Below, in pieces: positions 26,665 through 35,551 of a DNA stretch of 64,000 nucleotides; the stretch's first letter is position 1, and each line of letters begins with the position of its first letter. Source of the stretch: Haladaptatus halobius (GTDB taxonomy: Archaea > Halobacteriota > Halobacteria > Halobacteriales > Haladaptataceae); NCBI RefSeq assembly GCF_020618475.1, contig NZ_CP085335.1, positions 2,418,001-2,482,000 on the forward strand, in the 5' to 3' direction. The notes beneath the pieces are model-generated. The model saw nothing but the letters and a program-made list of their open reading frames with translations. It was not told the origin of the DNA and did no database searches. Both the position numbers and the translations under genes were made by a program.

Positions 26665-28641
26665 ATGGACTTCGAGGCGATACCGGGTGTCGGTGCGAAG
26701 ACCGCCGACGCGCTCTCCGAACTCGACGACTCTGAGAGCGCGTTAGAGACCGGCGATGTCGCCACGCTCGTGCAAGCGCCCGGCATCACAGAGGGACGCG
26801 CCGCCGCCATCGCGCGTGCCGCCATCCGTATTCGACACGACGACCCGGGCGGCTTTCTGGTGACCGACAGGGCGCGCGAACTGTACCGGGACGTGCTCTC
26901 GCTGTTGCAAGCGCGAACCGTGACGACCTACGCCGAAAAGCGCCTCGAAACTTTGTATCCCAGCGCGACCGCGTCCCGCATCGAGGAAGTGCGCGAGTTC
27001 GCCACCCGGGCGATGGAGCGTGACCCGACATCGGCAGTGCGCGACGCGCTGGCCGGCGTCGAACCGCTCTCGGCGCCGCGGGAGGTGACCGTCCGCGACC
27101 GCTGTCTGGCGACGACGGACGCCGAACGATACGCGAAAGCGCGCGAGGCGGTTCCCGAGCTCCCCGTCGAGGTGGTCGAAGACGCGCGTGAGCTGGCCGA
27201 ACTCGCGCGCGGCTACTCCACCGTCGTCGCGCTGGACGAGACGTTCTCGGGCGTCGCAGTCGACGGCGACGTTCGCGTCGAATCCGACGCCTTAGCGACC
27301 CCGGCGGAACTCGTTCCCGAGCGCCCACTTGCCTTCTTTGCGACGAACCGCGACAGTCTCCTCGCAGCCGCGAAAGTCCACCGCGCCGCCGGAATGGAGG
27401 CTCCGCTCGACATCGAGGAGTTGGAGTCGGCGCTGGCGCGGGTCACCCCGGAGGGCGGCGTTGCCGGCGACGAAGAACTCGACCGACTGACGAACGCGAT
27501 TTCCGACTTGGACGCCGCCGTTTCGATGGCGGAAGGGGTCGCCAACGACCGGATGCGCGACGCCATCCGGGAGCGCGACGTGACCATCGAAGGTGCGGAC
27601 TTGCTCTCGCTGGTCGAGCGCGGCGCTGGCGTCGACTCGCTCCTCTCGCGCGAACTGGCCGACGAGTACGACGCCGCCGTGGACGCCGCGCGCGATCACC
27701 TCGTCGAGACGCTCGCGCTCGACGCCGGCGAGATGGAGATTGCTCGGCAGGCGTTTCCCGACGACCCGACGTTCCCGGTCGGCCACGACGAGAGCGTGGT
27801 GTCCCGCCTCCGCGAGGAGTTGGAGGCGGAGAAATCCCGCCGTGCGGAGCGTCGCAAGCGCGAACTTGCTCGAACGCTCGTGGACGAGCGCGAGGCGGCG
27901 GAGAAGCTCGTCCGCGCCGCGCTCGAACTGGACGTGAAACTCGCCGTCGCACGATTCGCCCGCGACTTCGAGTGCGCGATGCCCGAGTTCGACGAAAGTG
28001 CGGGCTTTGACATCCGCGGGGGACGCTCGCCCTTGCTCGACGTTCCCTTCGCGGAGGTAGAGCCGGTCGATTACGGCGTCTCGGGCGTGGCGCTCCTCTC
28101 GGGCGTCAACAGCGGCGGGAAGACCTCGACGCTCGACCTCGTGGCGCTCATCGTCATCCTCGCGCAGATGGGGCTCCCTGTGCCCGCCGAATCGGTGTGC
28201 CTACGGCGGTTCGAGGAACTCCACTACCACGGCAAGACGCAGGGGACGCTGGACGCGGGGGCGTTCGAGAGCACGCTTCGGGAGTTCGCAGCCCTCGCCG
28301 ACGGAACTGCTGGCCGACTCGTGCTGGTGGACGAACTCGAAAGCATCACTGAACCCGGCGCGAGCGCGAAGATAATCGCCGGAATTCTGGAGGAATTCGG
28401 CGAGCGCGACGTGACGGGGGTGTTCGTCACCCACCTCGCGGACGAGATTCAGGACGTGGCGGACTCCGACGTGGCGGTGGACGGTATCGAAGCCAAGGGG
28501 CTGGAGGACGGCGAACTGATGGTCGAGCGGTCGCCGGTGAAAGACCACCTCGCGCGGTCGACCCCGGAGCTCATCGTGGAGAAACTGGCCGACGGCGGGG
28601 AGAACGGTTTTTACGAGCGACTGCTGGAAAAGTTCGACTAG
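26665..28641 (+). CDS. MutS-family ATPase with N-terminal helix-hairpin-helix domain
   Basis: 658 residues from the ATG at 26665 (MDFEAIPGVGAKTADALSEL). The start is a helix-hairpin-helix region (IPGVGAKTA, then APGITEGRAAAIARA). A long helical lever-like region follows and then the MutS ATPase: Walker A GVNSGGKTST (about 485), Walker B RLVLVDELES, and the His switch VTHLADE. The mismatch-binding domains I-II of MutS1 are absent, so this is a MutS2/MutS5-like branch probably acting on branched DNA or recombination intermediates. The upstream open frame to 26575 overlaps the peptide remnant. Confidence 0.85.
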   Translation: MDFEAIPGVGAKTADALSELDDSESALETGDVATLVQAPGITEGRAAAIARAAIRIRHDDPGGFLVTDRARELYRDVLSLLQARTVTTYAEKRLETLYPSATASRIEEVREFATRAMERDPTSAVRDALAGVEPLSAPREVTVRDRCLATTDAERYAKAREAVPELPVEVVEDARELAELARGYSTVVALDETFSGVAVDGDVRVESDALATPAELVPERPLAFFATNRDSLLAAAKVHRAAGMEAPLDIEELESALARVTPEGGVAGDEELDRLTNAISDLDAAVSMAEGVANDRMRDAIRERDVTIEGADLLSLVERGAGVDSLLSRELADEYDAAVDAARDHLVETLALDAGEMEIARQAFPDDPTFPVGHDESVVSRLREELEAEKSRRAERRKRELARTLVDEREAAEKLVRAALELDVKLAVARFARDFECAMPEFDESAGFDIRGGRSPLLDVPFAEVEPVDYGVSGVALLSGVNSGGKTSTLDLVALIVILAQMGLPVPAESVCLRRFEELHYHGKTQGTLDAGAFESTLREFAALADGTAGRLVLVDELESITEPGASAKIIAGILEEFGERDVTGVFVTHLADEIQDVADSDVAVDGIEAKGLEDGELMVERSPVKDHLARSTPELIVEKLADGGENGFYERLLEKFD

Positions 28642-28698
28642 TCCTCTTCACACCCATCGGTGGTGTTGATTCGTTCCTCACGCACGTCACAGAATCAG

Positions 28699-28719
28699 CG
28701 GGCACGATGGGATTCGAAC
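28699..28719 (-). repeat. Partial copy of the tRNA-Arg 3' end
   Basis: This 21-base segment is identical to 28846-28866, which is the discriminator, 3' acceptor strand and part of the T-arm of the adjacent tRNA-Arg. The copies lie in direct orientation 147 bases apart, on the 3' side of the tRNA, which is the geometry of attL/attR left by tRNA-targeting integrases. The 126 bases between them hold hairpins but no gene. Confidence 0.75.
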
Positions 28720-28845
28720 TACGCCCGAGAACCTGCGCGGAGCGCAGAACCTCGGTCTAATTCGATCCACCGTTTTCCAGTTTCCTGCTCACGCTGTTTC
28801 GAGCACACGCTTCGCGGTGCTCGACGGTCGTTCGCGGAAAATCGA

Positions 28846-28920
28846 CGGGCACGATGGGATTCGAACCCACGACCGTCGGATTAGAAGTCCGACGCTCTAT
28901 CCAGACTGAGCTACGTGCCC
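28846..28920 (-). tRNA. tRNA-Arg (anticodon TCT)
   Basis: A complete cloverleaf is readable on the minus strand. It has a seven-pair acceptor stem GGGCACG/CGTGCCC with G discriminator, D-arm GCTC...GAGC, anticodon stem TCGGA/TCCGA with loop CTTCTAA (anticodon TCT, reading AGA), a five-base variable loop, and a T-arm with TTCGAAT. No intron is seen and CCA is not encoded. Its 3' end is duplicated at 28699-28719. Confidence 0.97.
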
Positions 28921-28980
28921 TCGGTTCCCGTTCTCGGCGCGTCTTCATAAGAGATAGGGATTCTGCGCGAGAGCACAGCC

Positions 28981-28986
28981 CTTAAG
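28981..28986 (+). promoter_or_regulatory. TATA-like element of the UPF0200 gene
   Basis: CTTAAG lies 26-31 bases before the ATG at 29012, the expected distance for a leaderless archaeal gene. Confidence 0.35.
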
Positions 28987-29011
28987 CACGGTTCACGAGA
29001 AAGTCAAACTG

Positions 29012-29593
29012 ATGCGAGTAATCGGAACCGTCGGGCTACCGGGAAGCGGCAAGGGTGAAGCCGCGACCGTCGCGGAGGAGTCGGGCGTCCCGGTCGTTAC
29101 GATGGGCGACGTCATCCGAGACGCGTGCCGGGCGCGAGGTCTCGACCCGACGGAACATCACGGCGAAATTGCGAAGGTGCTCCGGAAGGAGAACGGGCCA
29201 GACGCCATCGCGCAGGAGTCGCTCCCGCAGATTCGGGAGGCGCTGGAGGAGAGAGACACCGTGCTCGTGGACGGGATTCGCTCGGGCGTCGAGGTCGAAC
29301 GTTTCGAGGACACCTTCGGCGACGATTTCGTCCTGGTGAGTATCGAAGCGCCGTTCGAAGTCCGGGCCGAACGGCTCGGCAAGCGTGGGCGCGACCGCTC
29401 CGACGAGGACGAGGAGAGCCTCCGGGAGCGCGACGAGCGCGAACTCGGCTTCGGCCTCGACCGGGCGATGACGCGGGCCGACGCCGTCATCAACAACACA
29501 GACTCGCTCGACGCGTTTCGGGAACGGATTCGCGCCCTCCTCGAAGACGGACTTTCGGGGCTGGAGAACGTACGAACCGCCGAGCAACCATGA
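29012..29593 (+). CDS. UPF0200 family P-loop nucleotide kinase-like protein
   Basis: 193 residues. Walker A GLPGSGKGEA begins at about residue 8. The fold resembles adenylate or dephospho-CoA kinases, with RERDERELGFGLD and ADAVINNTDS in lid/C-terminal positions. The family is nearly universal in archaea and its substrate is unsettled. The gene overlaps the next one by four bases (ATGA); this pairing with UPF0201 is conserved in archaea and implies joint function. Confidence 0.9.
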   Translation: MRVIGTVGLPGSGKGEAATVAEESGVPVVTMGDVIRDACRARGLDPTEHHGEIAKVLRKENGPDAIAQESLPQIREALEERDTVLVDGIRSGVEVERFEDTFGDDFVLVSIEAPFEVRAERLGKRGRDRSDEDEESLRERDERELGFGLDRAMTRADAVINNTDSLDAFRERIRALLEDGLSGLENVRTAEQP

Positions 29594-30015
29594 TCTACAG
29601 CGTCGACATCCAGATCACGGCACCCGTACAGGACACCGAAATCGAAGCGCGCGTCGCGGACGCCATCGAAAATATCTTTCCGGGCGCGGAGGTCGAATCG
29701 AGCCACGGCGAACTGCTGGCCAAAGCGCACAGCGTCGAACACTTCTCGGAACTGCTCCACCGACAGGAGATTCTCGACACGGCCCGCGGCGAGTTCTTCT
29801 CCGGGCGGGAAGGGGACACCCTCTCGTTCTCGCTGAAGAAGCAGGCGGCTTTCCAAGGCGTCATCAACTTCGCCGTCGGCAACCCCGACGAACTCGGCAA
29901 TCTCCGCGTCCGCATCCGGGTGAACGACCCTCCAGTCGAGGAGTTCATCGACCACATCGCGCCGCCGACCGAAGACGGAAAACCGATCACGGACGAGGCT
30001 CGCGGTAGTCGATAA
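29590..30015 (+). CDS. UPF0201 family protein (predicted RNA-binding)
   Basis: 141 residues beginning in the stop codon of the UPF0200 gene. The start MIYSVDIQITAPVQDTEIEA and the segment FPGAEVESSHGELLA are typical of UPF0201, an alpha/beta fold related to ribosomal protein L5/Sm-like RNA-binding shapes. No catalytic motif is visible. It ends convergent and adjacent to the MgtE-half gene on the other strand with no gap. Molecular function unknown. Confidence 0.88.
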   Translation: MIYSVDIQITAPVQDTEIEARVADAIENIFPGAEVESSHGELLAKAHSVEHFSELLHRQEILDTARGEFFSGREGDTLSFSLKKQAAFQGVINFAVGNPDELGNLRVRIRVNDPPVEEFIDHIAPPTEDGKPITDEARGSR

Positions 30016-30573
30016 TCACACGACTATTCTGACGACGACGAACAGCACGATGACGCCCAGCACGTCGCAGGCGTTCGTCACGATCGGGATGACTACGTCG
30101 TCCGGGTCGAGTTCGAAGCGATAGGCGGCGTAGGTGGCGACGAACGTCACGAGCACCGCGATGAACGCCAGCACGACGCCGCTCGTCAGCGAGATGAGAA
30201 CGACGGTCAGCAGGCCGAGTTTCGTTCCGCCGACGAGCCACGTTAGCGCCCACGCGCCGACTCCGACGACCGGGAAGATGGTGACGGCGAGCGCGACTGT
30301 CGCCACGGCGTTCCCCGCGAGTACGTCGTCTTCGGGGCCGAACGAGAGCGTCCCGAGGTGGAATGCGGTGGAGAGTCTGGCGGCGAGGATGCTCCCGAGG
30401 TTGCCCGCCGTTCCGATGGTCACCGGAACCAGCGCGAGGAGCGTCGGATACCGGAGCAAGGTGCTCTCGAACGACCCTAGGACGAGACCGCTGCCGATTT
30501 CGACCACGGTGAGGACGAGCAACACCGGAAGCATCGCCCGCATTATCGCGCGGACAGTCCAGCGCGTCGGCAT
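30016..30573 (-). CDS. MgtE-type magnesium transporter membrane domain (second half)
   Basis: 185 residues, five predicted helices. The MgtE/SLC41 integral membrane signature is visible as PVTIGTAGNLGSILAARLST (G-N-xx-S in the pore region) with the acidic pore residues further on (VIPIVTNACDVLG). It lacks the cytoplasmic N and CBS domains that sense Mg2+ in bacterial MgtE. Its start follows the stop of the upstream half-gene without a gap, so the two proteins probably pair to build one channel. Confidence 0.88.
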   Translation of the reverse strand: MPTRWTVRAIMRAMLPVLLVLTVVEIGSGLVLGSFESTLLRYPTLLALVPVTIGTAGNLGSILAARLSTAFHLGTLSFGPEDDVLAGNAVATVALAVTIFPVVGVGAWALTWLVGGTKLGLLTVVLISLTSGVVLAFIAVLVTFVATYAAYRFELDPDDVVIPIVTNACDVLGVIVLFVVVRIVV

Positions 30574-31152
30574 CTATCCTCCCCCGAGCGCGAGGACGGT
30601 TCTAACGGCGAGCAGGAGGAAGGAGATGCCGAACACGTCGCCGGTCGTCGTCACCAACGGACCGACGAGCGTGTCGGGATTCTGGCCGCGCCGGTAGCCC
30701 GCGAACACCACCACGACAACGGCCACGGTCAGCGCCACGCCGGAGAGCAGGCCCGCGATGAGGGCGATGGCGACCAAGGTGGAAAGCGGTGCGACGGGGT
30801 CGGAGAGTAGGCGGAGGACGAGAAACGCCACCACCGACGCGAAGAGGCTGGCGAGGATACCGTTCGCCAGTGAAGCGACGATAGCCGCCCACACTCGCTC
30901 GTCGTCGGGGACGAACGACGGTTCGACCAACCCTTGGTGGAGACCGGACGCGAGGCGCGCGCCGAGCGACCCGTAGACGTTCCCGCGGGTCGCAAGCAGA
31001 GCCGGAACCAAGACGAGCAATCCGTTTACCTCGCGGAGTTCGGCGCGCATCCCGCCGAGGACGACGCCCGCGAACAGCCCGCCGACCATGCTCGCAGCCA
31101 GCGCGGGGAGGGCCTCGCGGTACGCCTCGGCGGCGACTTCCCGAACGGTCAT
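30574..31152 (-). CDS. MgtE-type magnesium transporter membrane domain (first half)
   Basis: 192 residues from the ATG at 31152 (MTVREVAAEAYREALPALAA). The signature VPALLATRGNVYGSLGARLA and the later GPLVTTTGDVFGISFLL parallel those of the downstream half, showing a duplicated domain encoded by two genes. No cytosolic gating domains are present. The longer frame upstream to 31266 has no conserved sequence. Role: Mg2+ or other divalent cation transport across the membrane, by family. Confidence 0.88.
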   Translation of the reverse strand: MTVREVAAEAYREALPALAASMVGGLFAGVVLGGMRAELREVNGLLVLVPALLATRGNVYGSLGARLASGLHQGLVEPSFVPDDERVWAAIVASLANGILASLFASVVAFLVLRLLSDPVAPLSTLVAIALIAGLLSGVALTVAVVVVVFAGYRRGQNPDTLVGPLVTTTGDVFGISFLLLAVRTVLALGGG

Positions 31153-31467
31153 CTGTTGTGTGTGGTCACGGGCGTGGAACAAAAAACCGCGTGTGTTCGG
31201 GTCGTTACTCTCCCCCGATACGTGTAACTTGACAGGTTTTCGGTTCGTTCCTGCGGGCTCGCTCACCAGTCGAGCAGGTTGACCGTCGTCGGAGCCGGAC
31301 GTGAGAGAGGCGGTGGAATCGATTGGTGGGGGTTCAAAAGACGAACGTCTCGTCGTCGCAGATTCGGCGTCGTGCGTTCGTTCATCGAGCCGAGTTGGTT
31401 CCGTCCTAATACTTAAAGTTCAGCACTGCCGGATGTACGACGCGAAAATACAGACTGCTCCGATGTG
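31153..31467. other. 315-base gap without a recognised gene
   Basis: The gap holds the promoter side of the MgtE operon and the 3' flank of ffh. I looked for SRP (7S) RNA because of ffh and found no matching core. A TATA-like ACTTAAAG sits near 31410 on the plus strand, but no convincing start or structure follows. Otherwise nothing was seen. Confidence 0.5.
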
Positions 31468-32853
31468 CTACCCGAACGGACCGAAACCGCCACCGCCGCC
31501 ACCGCCGCCGCCCTGCATCTTCTTCATCATGCGCTCCATATCCTTGCCCTGCCCCATTCCTTGGAACTGTTTCAAAGTCTGGGACATCATCTTGTGCTGC
31601 TGGAGCAGTTCGCGGACGCGTTCCTCGTCCTGTCCGCTGCCGCGGGAGATGCGCTGAATCTGGCTCGCGCCGATGGAGCGCGGATTCTCCAGTTCGTTCT
31701 CGGTCATCGAGTCCATGATGACCTCGAACGCGCGCATCCGGTCTTTCGTCACGTCCATCGCGTCGTCCGGCAGTTCGTCCATGATGCCGCCGCCGAAGCC
31801 GGGGATCATGTCCATCACCTGGTCGAGCGGTCCCATCTTGTTCATCGCGTTCATCTGGTGGCGCATGTCCTTGAGGGTGAACTGGCCCTTCAGCATGTTC
31901 TCGGGATCCCAGTCTTCCTCCTCTTCCTGCGTCTCCGTCATCGCCCGCTGGACGCGCTCGGTGAGCTGTTTCAGGTCGCCCATCCCGAGCAGGCGGGAGA
32001 TGAAGCCGTTCGGCTCGAACCGCTCTACGTCCTGTACCGTCTCGCCGGAGCCGAGGAACGCGATGGACGAGTCGGTCTCGTTGACGGCGGTCAGCGCGCC
32101 GCCACCCTTCGCCGTCCCGTCGAGCTTGGTGATGATGACGCCGTCGATGCCGATGGAGGCGTCGAACTGCTGCGCTTGGTCTTTCGCACCCTGCCCGATG
32201 GCGGCGTCGAGCACGAGCAGATTTCGGTCGGGGTCGACGGCGGACTCGATCTCCTCGATCTCCGCGATGAGGTCGTCTTCGAGCGCGTGCCGACCCGCGG
32301 TGTCCACGATGTGAACGTCCGCGTCGGCGGTCTCCTCCAGCCCCTTTCGGGCGATATCCACCGGGTCGTCGTTGTCCGGGTCGCCGTAGAACTCCACCTC
32401 GGCGCGCGAACACATCTCCTTCGCTTGGTCGTACGCGCCGGGGCGGAAGGTGTCGGTCTGGATGACCGCGGGGCGGAGTCCCTTCTTCGAGAACCACCAC
32501 GCCATCTTGGCGGAAGTTGTCGTCTTCCCCGAACCCTGAAGACCGGCGAGCAGAATCGTCTGCTCTTCGAGCGGAATCTCCGTACTCTCGCCGACCAGTC
32601 CGACGAGTTCCTCGTAGACGATACTGAGGACGTGGTCGCGGGCCGTCGTCCCGCCCGGCGGTTCCTCTTCCAGCGCCCGTTCTTTGATGGAGCCCGAAAG
32701 CTCCATCACGAGGCTCACGTCCACGTCGGCCTGCAAGAGCGAGCGCTGAATCTCCTTCACGATCTCCTCGATGTCCTCCTCGCTGACGCGGGATTTCCCG
32801 CTCAACTTGTCGAGGGAGCCGCGAAGAGAACTGCCGAGATTGTCGAGCACCAT
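31468..32853 (-). CDS. ffh: Signal recognition particle protein SRP54 (Ffh)
   Basis: 461 residues. It binds signal peptides and SRP RNA and docks with FtsY. The NG GTPase shows [17 protein letters not shown] (about residue 102), DTAGR and [10 protein letters not shown]. The Met-rich M domain ([45 protein letters not shown]) ends in MMKKMQ plus a run of glycines (nine G, then FGPFG), a tail common in haloarchaea. The gene is on the opposite strand to ftsY, 4 kb away. Confidence 0.97.
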   Translation of the reverse strand: MVLDNLGSSLRGSLDKLSGKSRVSEEDIEEIVKEIQRSLLQADVDVSLVMELSGSIKERALEEEPPGGTTARDHVLSIVYEELVGLVGESTEIPLEEQTILLAGLQGSGKTTTSAKMAWWFSKKGLRPAVIQTDTFRPGAYDQAKEMCSRAEVEFYGDPDNDDPVDIARKGLEETADADVHIVDTAGRHALEDDLIAEIEEIESAVDPDRNLLVLDAAIGQGAKDQAQQFDASIGIDGVIITKLDGTAKGGGALTAVNETDSSIAFLGSGETVQDVERFEPNGFISRLLGMGDLKQLTERVQRAMTETQEEEEDWDPENMLKGQFTLKDMRHQMNAMNKMGPLDQVMDMIPGFGGGIMDELPDDAMDVTKDRMRAFEVIMDSMTENELENPRSIGASQIQRISRGSGQDEERVRELLQQHKMMSQTLKQFQGMGQGKDMERMMKKMQGGGGGGGGGFGPFG

Positions 32854-32960
32854 CGTTACGACGTGTTTGGCCGTCTATCGGTTTAAATGCTTTTTCTAGT
32901 CGATTTCCATCGATGGAGCCGACGAGTCGGAGAATCGAGGGCGAGACGACGACTCCGAGT

Positions 32961-33605
32961 TCAATCGTCGGAGTGAGCCTGTCCGAACTGCTGGGGCGGC
33001 AATCGGAGTTCGTCGAGTTCCGGCAGGTGTTTGACGTTGTAGACGATCTGCATTTCGTCCGTCGTCGGCGCGCTGATGCAGGACAACCGGAAACCGCGGT
33101 CGACCATGCTCGACGAAAGGACGTGGTTCGCGGGCATGTCCATCTCACCCTCCACGACCGCGACCGCGCAGTTGGCACACGCCCCGCCTCGACAGGCGAA
33201 CGGCCACTCGAAGCCGCAGTCCTCGGCGGCTTCGAGGAGAGATTCGTGGGATTCGACCTCCAGTCGACCGTAGTCCGCCGAGTCGAGTCCCGCCGCGGAC
33301 GCTTTCCGGAACAGGTCGTCGTCGTCGAGTTCCCACCCGTAGTCGTCGAGAATCTCGTAGTTGAGATACTCGACCTGCGGTCGTTCCTGTCGGTACTGTT
33401 CTTCGACGCTCTCGTACTCGGCGTCATACGTTTCCGTTCCGTATCCCGCTTGGATCTGTTCGTACGCCGTCTGAACCAACTGAAATTCCCTCGCGGATCC
33501 GCCCACGTCGGGGTGTGTCTCCTTCACCCGCCGTCTGTACGCTTCGACGACTTCCGTGTCGTCCGCATCCGAATCGATCCCTAAGATCTCGAACGGGGAA
33601 CTCAC
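32961..33605 (-). CDS. J-domain/[2Fe-2S] ferredoxin fusion protein
   Basis: 214 residues from a GTG at 33605, or longer from an upstream codon. Residues 1-65 form a DnaJ domain ([20 protein letters not shown] with the HPD motif in KETHPDVGG). From about residue 85 follows a halophilic plant-type ferredoxin with its extra acidic insertion ([20 protein letters not shown]) and the ligands C-x4-C-x2-C ([11 protein letters not shown]) and the distal Cys in RLSCIS. It carries electrons through a [2Fe-2S] cluster. The J domain suggests recruitment of DnaK, perhaps for cluster loading; that is inference. Confidence 0.9.
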   Translation of the reverse strand: MSSPFEILGIDSDADDTEVVEAYRRRVKETHPDVGGSAREFQLVQTAYEQIQAGYGTETYDAEYESVEEQYRQERPQVEYLNYEILDDYGWELDDDDLFRKASAAGLDSADYGRLEVESHESLLEAAEDCGFEWPFACRGGACANCAVAVVEGEMDMPANHVLSSSMVDRGFRLSCISAPTTDEMQIVYNVKHLPELDELRLPPQQFGQAHSDD

Positions 33606-33717
33606 ACGTAGTGTTAGGAAATCCAACGCATAAATCCTGTCCTCGACGAGGCGCGCAAGGCGGTCGCTTCGTCGAGTGGAACCAAGCTTGAAGCCGTCCC
33701 GGGGCGTGAAGTCACGT

Positions 33718-34275
33718 ATGCGATTGTTCGTGAGCATCGACTTGCCGGACGACCTCGCGGACGGCGTCGAGGGCGTCCAAGACAGCTTTCGTGACGCGGA
33801 AGGACTGAACTTTACCGACCCGGAGCAGGCTCACGTGACGCTGAAGTTCCTCGGCGACGTGGATTCCGAGCGCGTCCCTGACGTCGAGGAAGCCGTCGAA
33901 TCGACCGTCTCCGACGACGTCGACTTCGGCCCCTTCCGGGCGACGGTCGGCGGTCTCGGTGTCTTCCCCAGTCTCGACTACATCAGCGTGGTGTGGCTGG
34001 GGTTCGAGGACAGCGACGAGGAGATGACCCTGCTCCACGACGCCGTCGAATCGCGCGTCTACGACCTCGGCTTCGAACCGGAGGGGAACGACTTCGTCCC
34101 GCACGTCACGCTCGCTCGGATGCAACACGCGGGAGGGAAGGAACTCGTCCAGGAGAACGTCCGCGAACTCGACCCCACGGTCGGACGGATGCAGGTCGAA
34201 GAAGTCCGGTTGACGAAGAGCGAACTGACGGCGGACGGGCCGGAGTACTCGACCGTCGCGGCGTTCCCCCTGTAA
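33718..34275 (+). CDS. thpR: RNA 2',3'-cyclic phosphodiesterase ThpR (2H family)
   Basis: 185 residues from the ATG at 33718. The two catalytic HxTx motifs are HVTLKFLG (about residue 39) and HVTLARM (about residue 128), on a LigT-like bilobal fold starting [17 protein letters not shown]. The enzyme opens 2',3'-cyclic phosphate ends of RNA. It is followed 53 bases later by the ribosomal protein operon on the same strand, and divergent from the ferredoxin fusion. Confidence 0.93.
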   Translation: MRLFVSIDLPDDLADGVEGVQDSFRDAEGLNFTDPEQAHVTLKFLGDVDSERVPDVEEAVESTVSDDVDFGPFRATVGGLGVFPSLDYISVVWLGFEDSDEEMTLLHDAVESRVYDLGFEPEGNDFVPHVTLARMQHAGGKELVQENVRELDPTVGRMQVEEVRLTKSELTADGPEYSTVAAFPL

Positions 34276-34294
34276 CCCCGGCTGAAAGGAACAA

Positions 34295-34303
34295 GATTTT
34301 AAG
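34295..34303 (+). promoter_or_regulatory. Probable TATA box of the rpl39e operon
   Basis: GATTTTAAG lies 26-34 bases before the rpl39e ATG at 34329, good spacing for a strong leaderless ribosomal-protein promoter. Confidence 0.5.
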
Positions 34304-34328
34304 CGACGGCGGAAAAGTGGCAACCACT

Positions 34329-34481
34329 ATGGGCAAGAATTCGAAGGCAAAAAAGAAGCGGCTTTCCAAGCTGGAACGGCAGAACACCCGCGTCCCGGCG
34401 TGGGTCATGATGAAGACCGACCGCGACGTGATGCGAAACCCCAAGCGTCGAAGCTGGCGGCGCAGCGACACTGACGAATAA
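34329..34481 (+). CDS. rpl39e: Ribosomal protein L39e (eL39)
   Basis: 50 residues, the normal size, basic even in this acidic proteome ([35 protein letters not shown]). It lines the ribosomal exit tunnel. Its TAA overlaps the start of rpl31e (TAATG), so the two are co-translated. Confidence 0.97.
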   Translation: MGKNSKAKKKRLSKLERQNTRVPAWVMMKTDRDVMRNPKRRSWRRSDTDE

Positions 34482-34756
34482 TGAGCGCAAGTGATTTCGA
34501 GGAGCGAGTTGTCACTGTTCCGCTCCGAGACGTGAAGGCAGAACCGAAGCACAAACGCGCCGGAAAGGCGATGAAGCTGGTGCGCGGCCACCTCGCCAAA
34601 CACTTCAAGGTCGACGAGGACGACGTGCGTCTCGACCCCTCCATCAACGAGGCAATCTGGTCGCGCGGTCGCAAGAACCCCCCACGGAAGCTCCGCGTGC
34701 ACGCGGCCCGCTTCGAAGAAGAGGGCGAAGCCGTCGTCGAGGCGGAGTACGAGTAG
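34481..34756 (+). CDS. rpl31e: Ribosomal protein L31e (eL31)
   Basis: 91 residues. [20 protein letters not shown] and the conserved [18 protein letters not shown] are diagnostic. It binds near the exit tunnel and contacts SRP. It overlaps the rpl39e stop and is followed four bases later by eif6. Confidence 0.97.
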   Translation: MSASDFEERVVTVPLRDVKAEPKHKRAGKAMKLVRGHLAKHFKVDEDDVRLDPSINEAIWSRGRKNPPRKLRVHAARFEEEGEAVVEAEYE

Positions 34757-34760
34757 AGCT

Positions 34761-35426
34761 TTGCTTCGTACCGCGTTCAACGGGTCGTCGTACGTCGGGG
34801 TCTTCGCTCGCACCACTGACGAGTATCTCCTGATTCGCCCCGACATGGACGACGAACTGGCCGATTCGCTCGGCGACGAGTTGGATGTCGACGTCATCGA
34901 AACGACCCTCGGCGGGTCGTCCACCGTCGGCGCGCTGATCGCGGGGAACGAGAACGGACTGCTCGTGAGCAGTCGCGTGACGGACAACGAACGCGAGCGC
35001 ATCGGAGACGTCGTGAACGTCCCCGTCGTCGAACTTCCGGGGCGCATCAACGCCGCCGGAAACGTCGTGCTGGCGAACGATACGGGGGCGTACGTCCATC
35101 CCGACCTCTCGCGCGAGGCGGTGCAGGCCGTCTCGGACGGTCTCGGCGTCCCGGTCGAGCGCGGCGAAATCGCCGGCGTCCGAACCGTCGGCACCGCCGC
35201 GGTCACCACGAACGCGGGCGTGCTTTGTCATCCGAAGGCGACCGACGACGAACTCGACCGGATCGAGGACGTGCTCGGCGTTCCGGCCGACATCGGCACC
35301 ATCAACTACGGCGGCCCGCTCGTCGGTTCGGGACTCCTCGCCAATGCCCACGGGTACGTGGTCGGACAGGATACGACCGGGCCGGAGCTGGGGCGAATCG
35401 AGGACGCGTTGGGCTACATCGACTGA
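34761..35426 (+). CDS. eif6: Ribosome anti-association factor aIF6
   Basis: 221 residues with a TTG start ([20 protein letters not shown]), four bases after the rpl31e stop. The five-fold repeated beta-alpha motif is seen as recurring ADxxG/EVxVP-type units ([42 protein letters not shown]). It binds the large subunit and prevents premature joining. In many haloarchaea ribosomal protein LX follows; here the next gene is prefoldin. Confidence 0.93.
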   Translation: MLRTAFNGSSYVGVFARTTDEYLLIRPDMDDELADSLGDELDVDVIETTLGGSSTVGALIAGNENGLLVSSRVTDNERERIGDVVNVPVVELPGRINAAGNVVLANDTGAYVHPDLSREAVQAVSDGLGVPVERGEIAGVRTVGTAAVTTNAGVLCHPKATDDELDRIEDVLGVPADIGTINYGGPLVGSGLLANAHGYVVGQDTTGPELGRIEDALGYID

Positions 35427-35551
35427 TTTTTCGTCCGTCCGCGGTTCGCGATCGAATCGGGATTTTCATCTGAGTTAGGAAGATTCTTCCCGCTCGCTCC
35501 CGCAGGTGTGGGTATGAGAGCGATTACTCGCGGAGCGGAGGTCGACGTACG

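Noticed and set aside
31153..31467. Possible SRP (7S) RNA next to ffh
   Set aside because: No helix-8 core or characteristic loops seen; archaeal SRP RNA is usually not adjacent to ffh.
31406..33427. A 673-codon open frame antisense to and overlapping ffh and the ferredoxin fusion
   Set aside because: It is Arg/Asp-rich out-of-frame sequence without motifs, produced by GC-rich third positions; the ffh and ferredoxin frames have all the family motifs.
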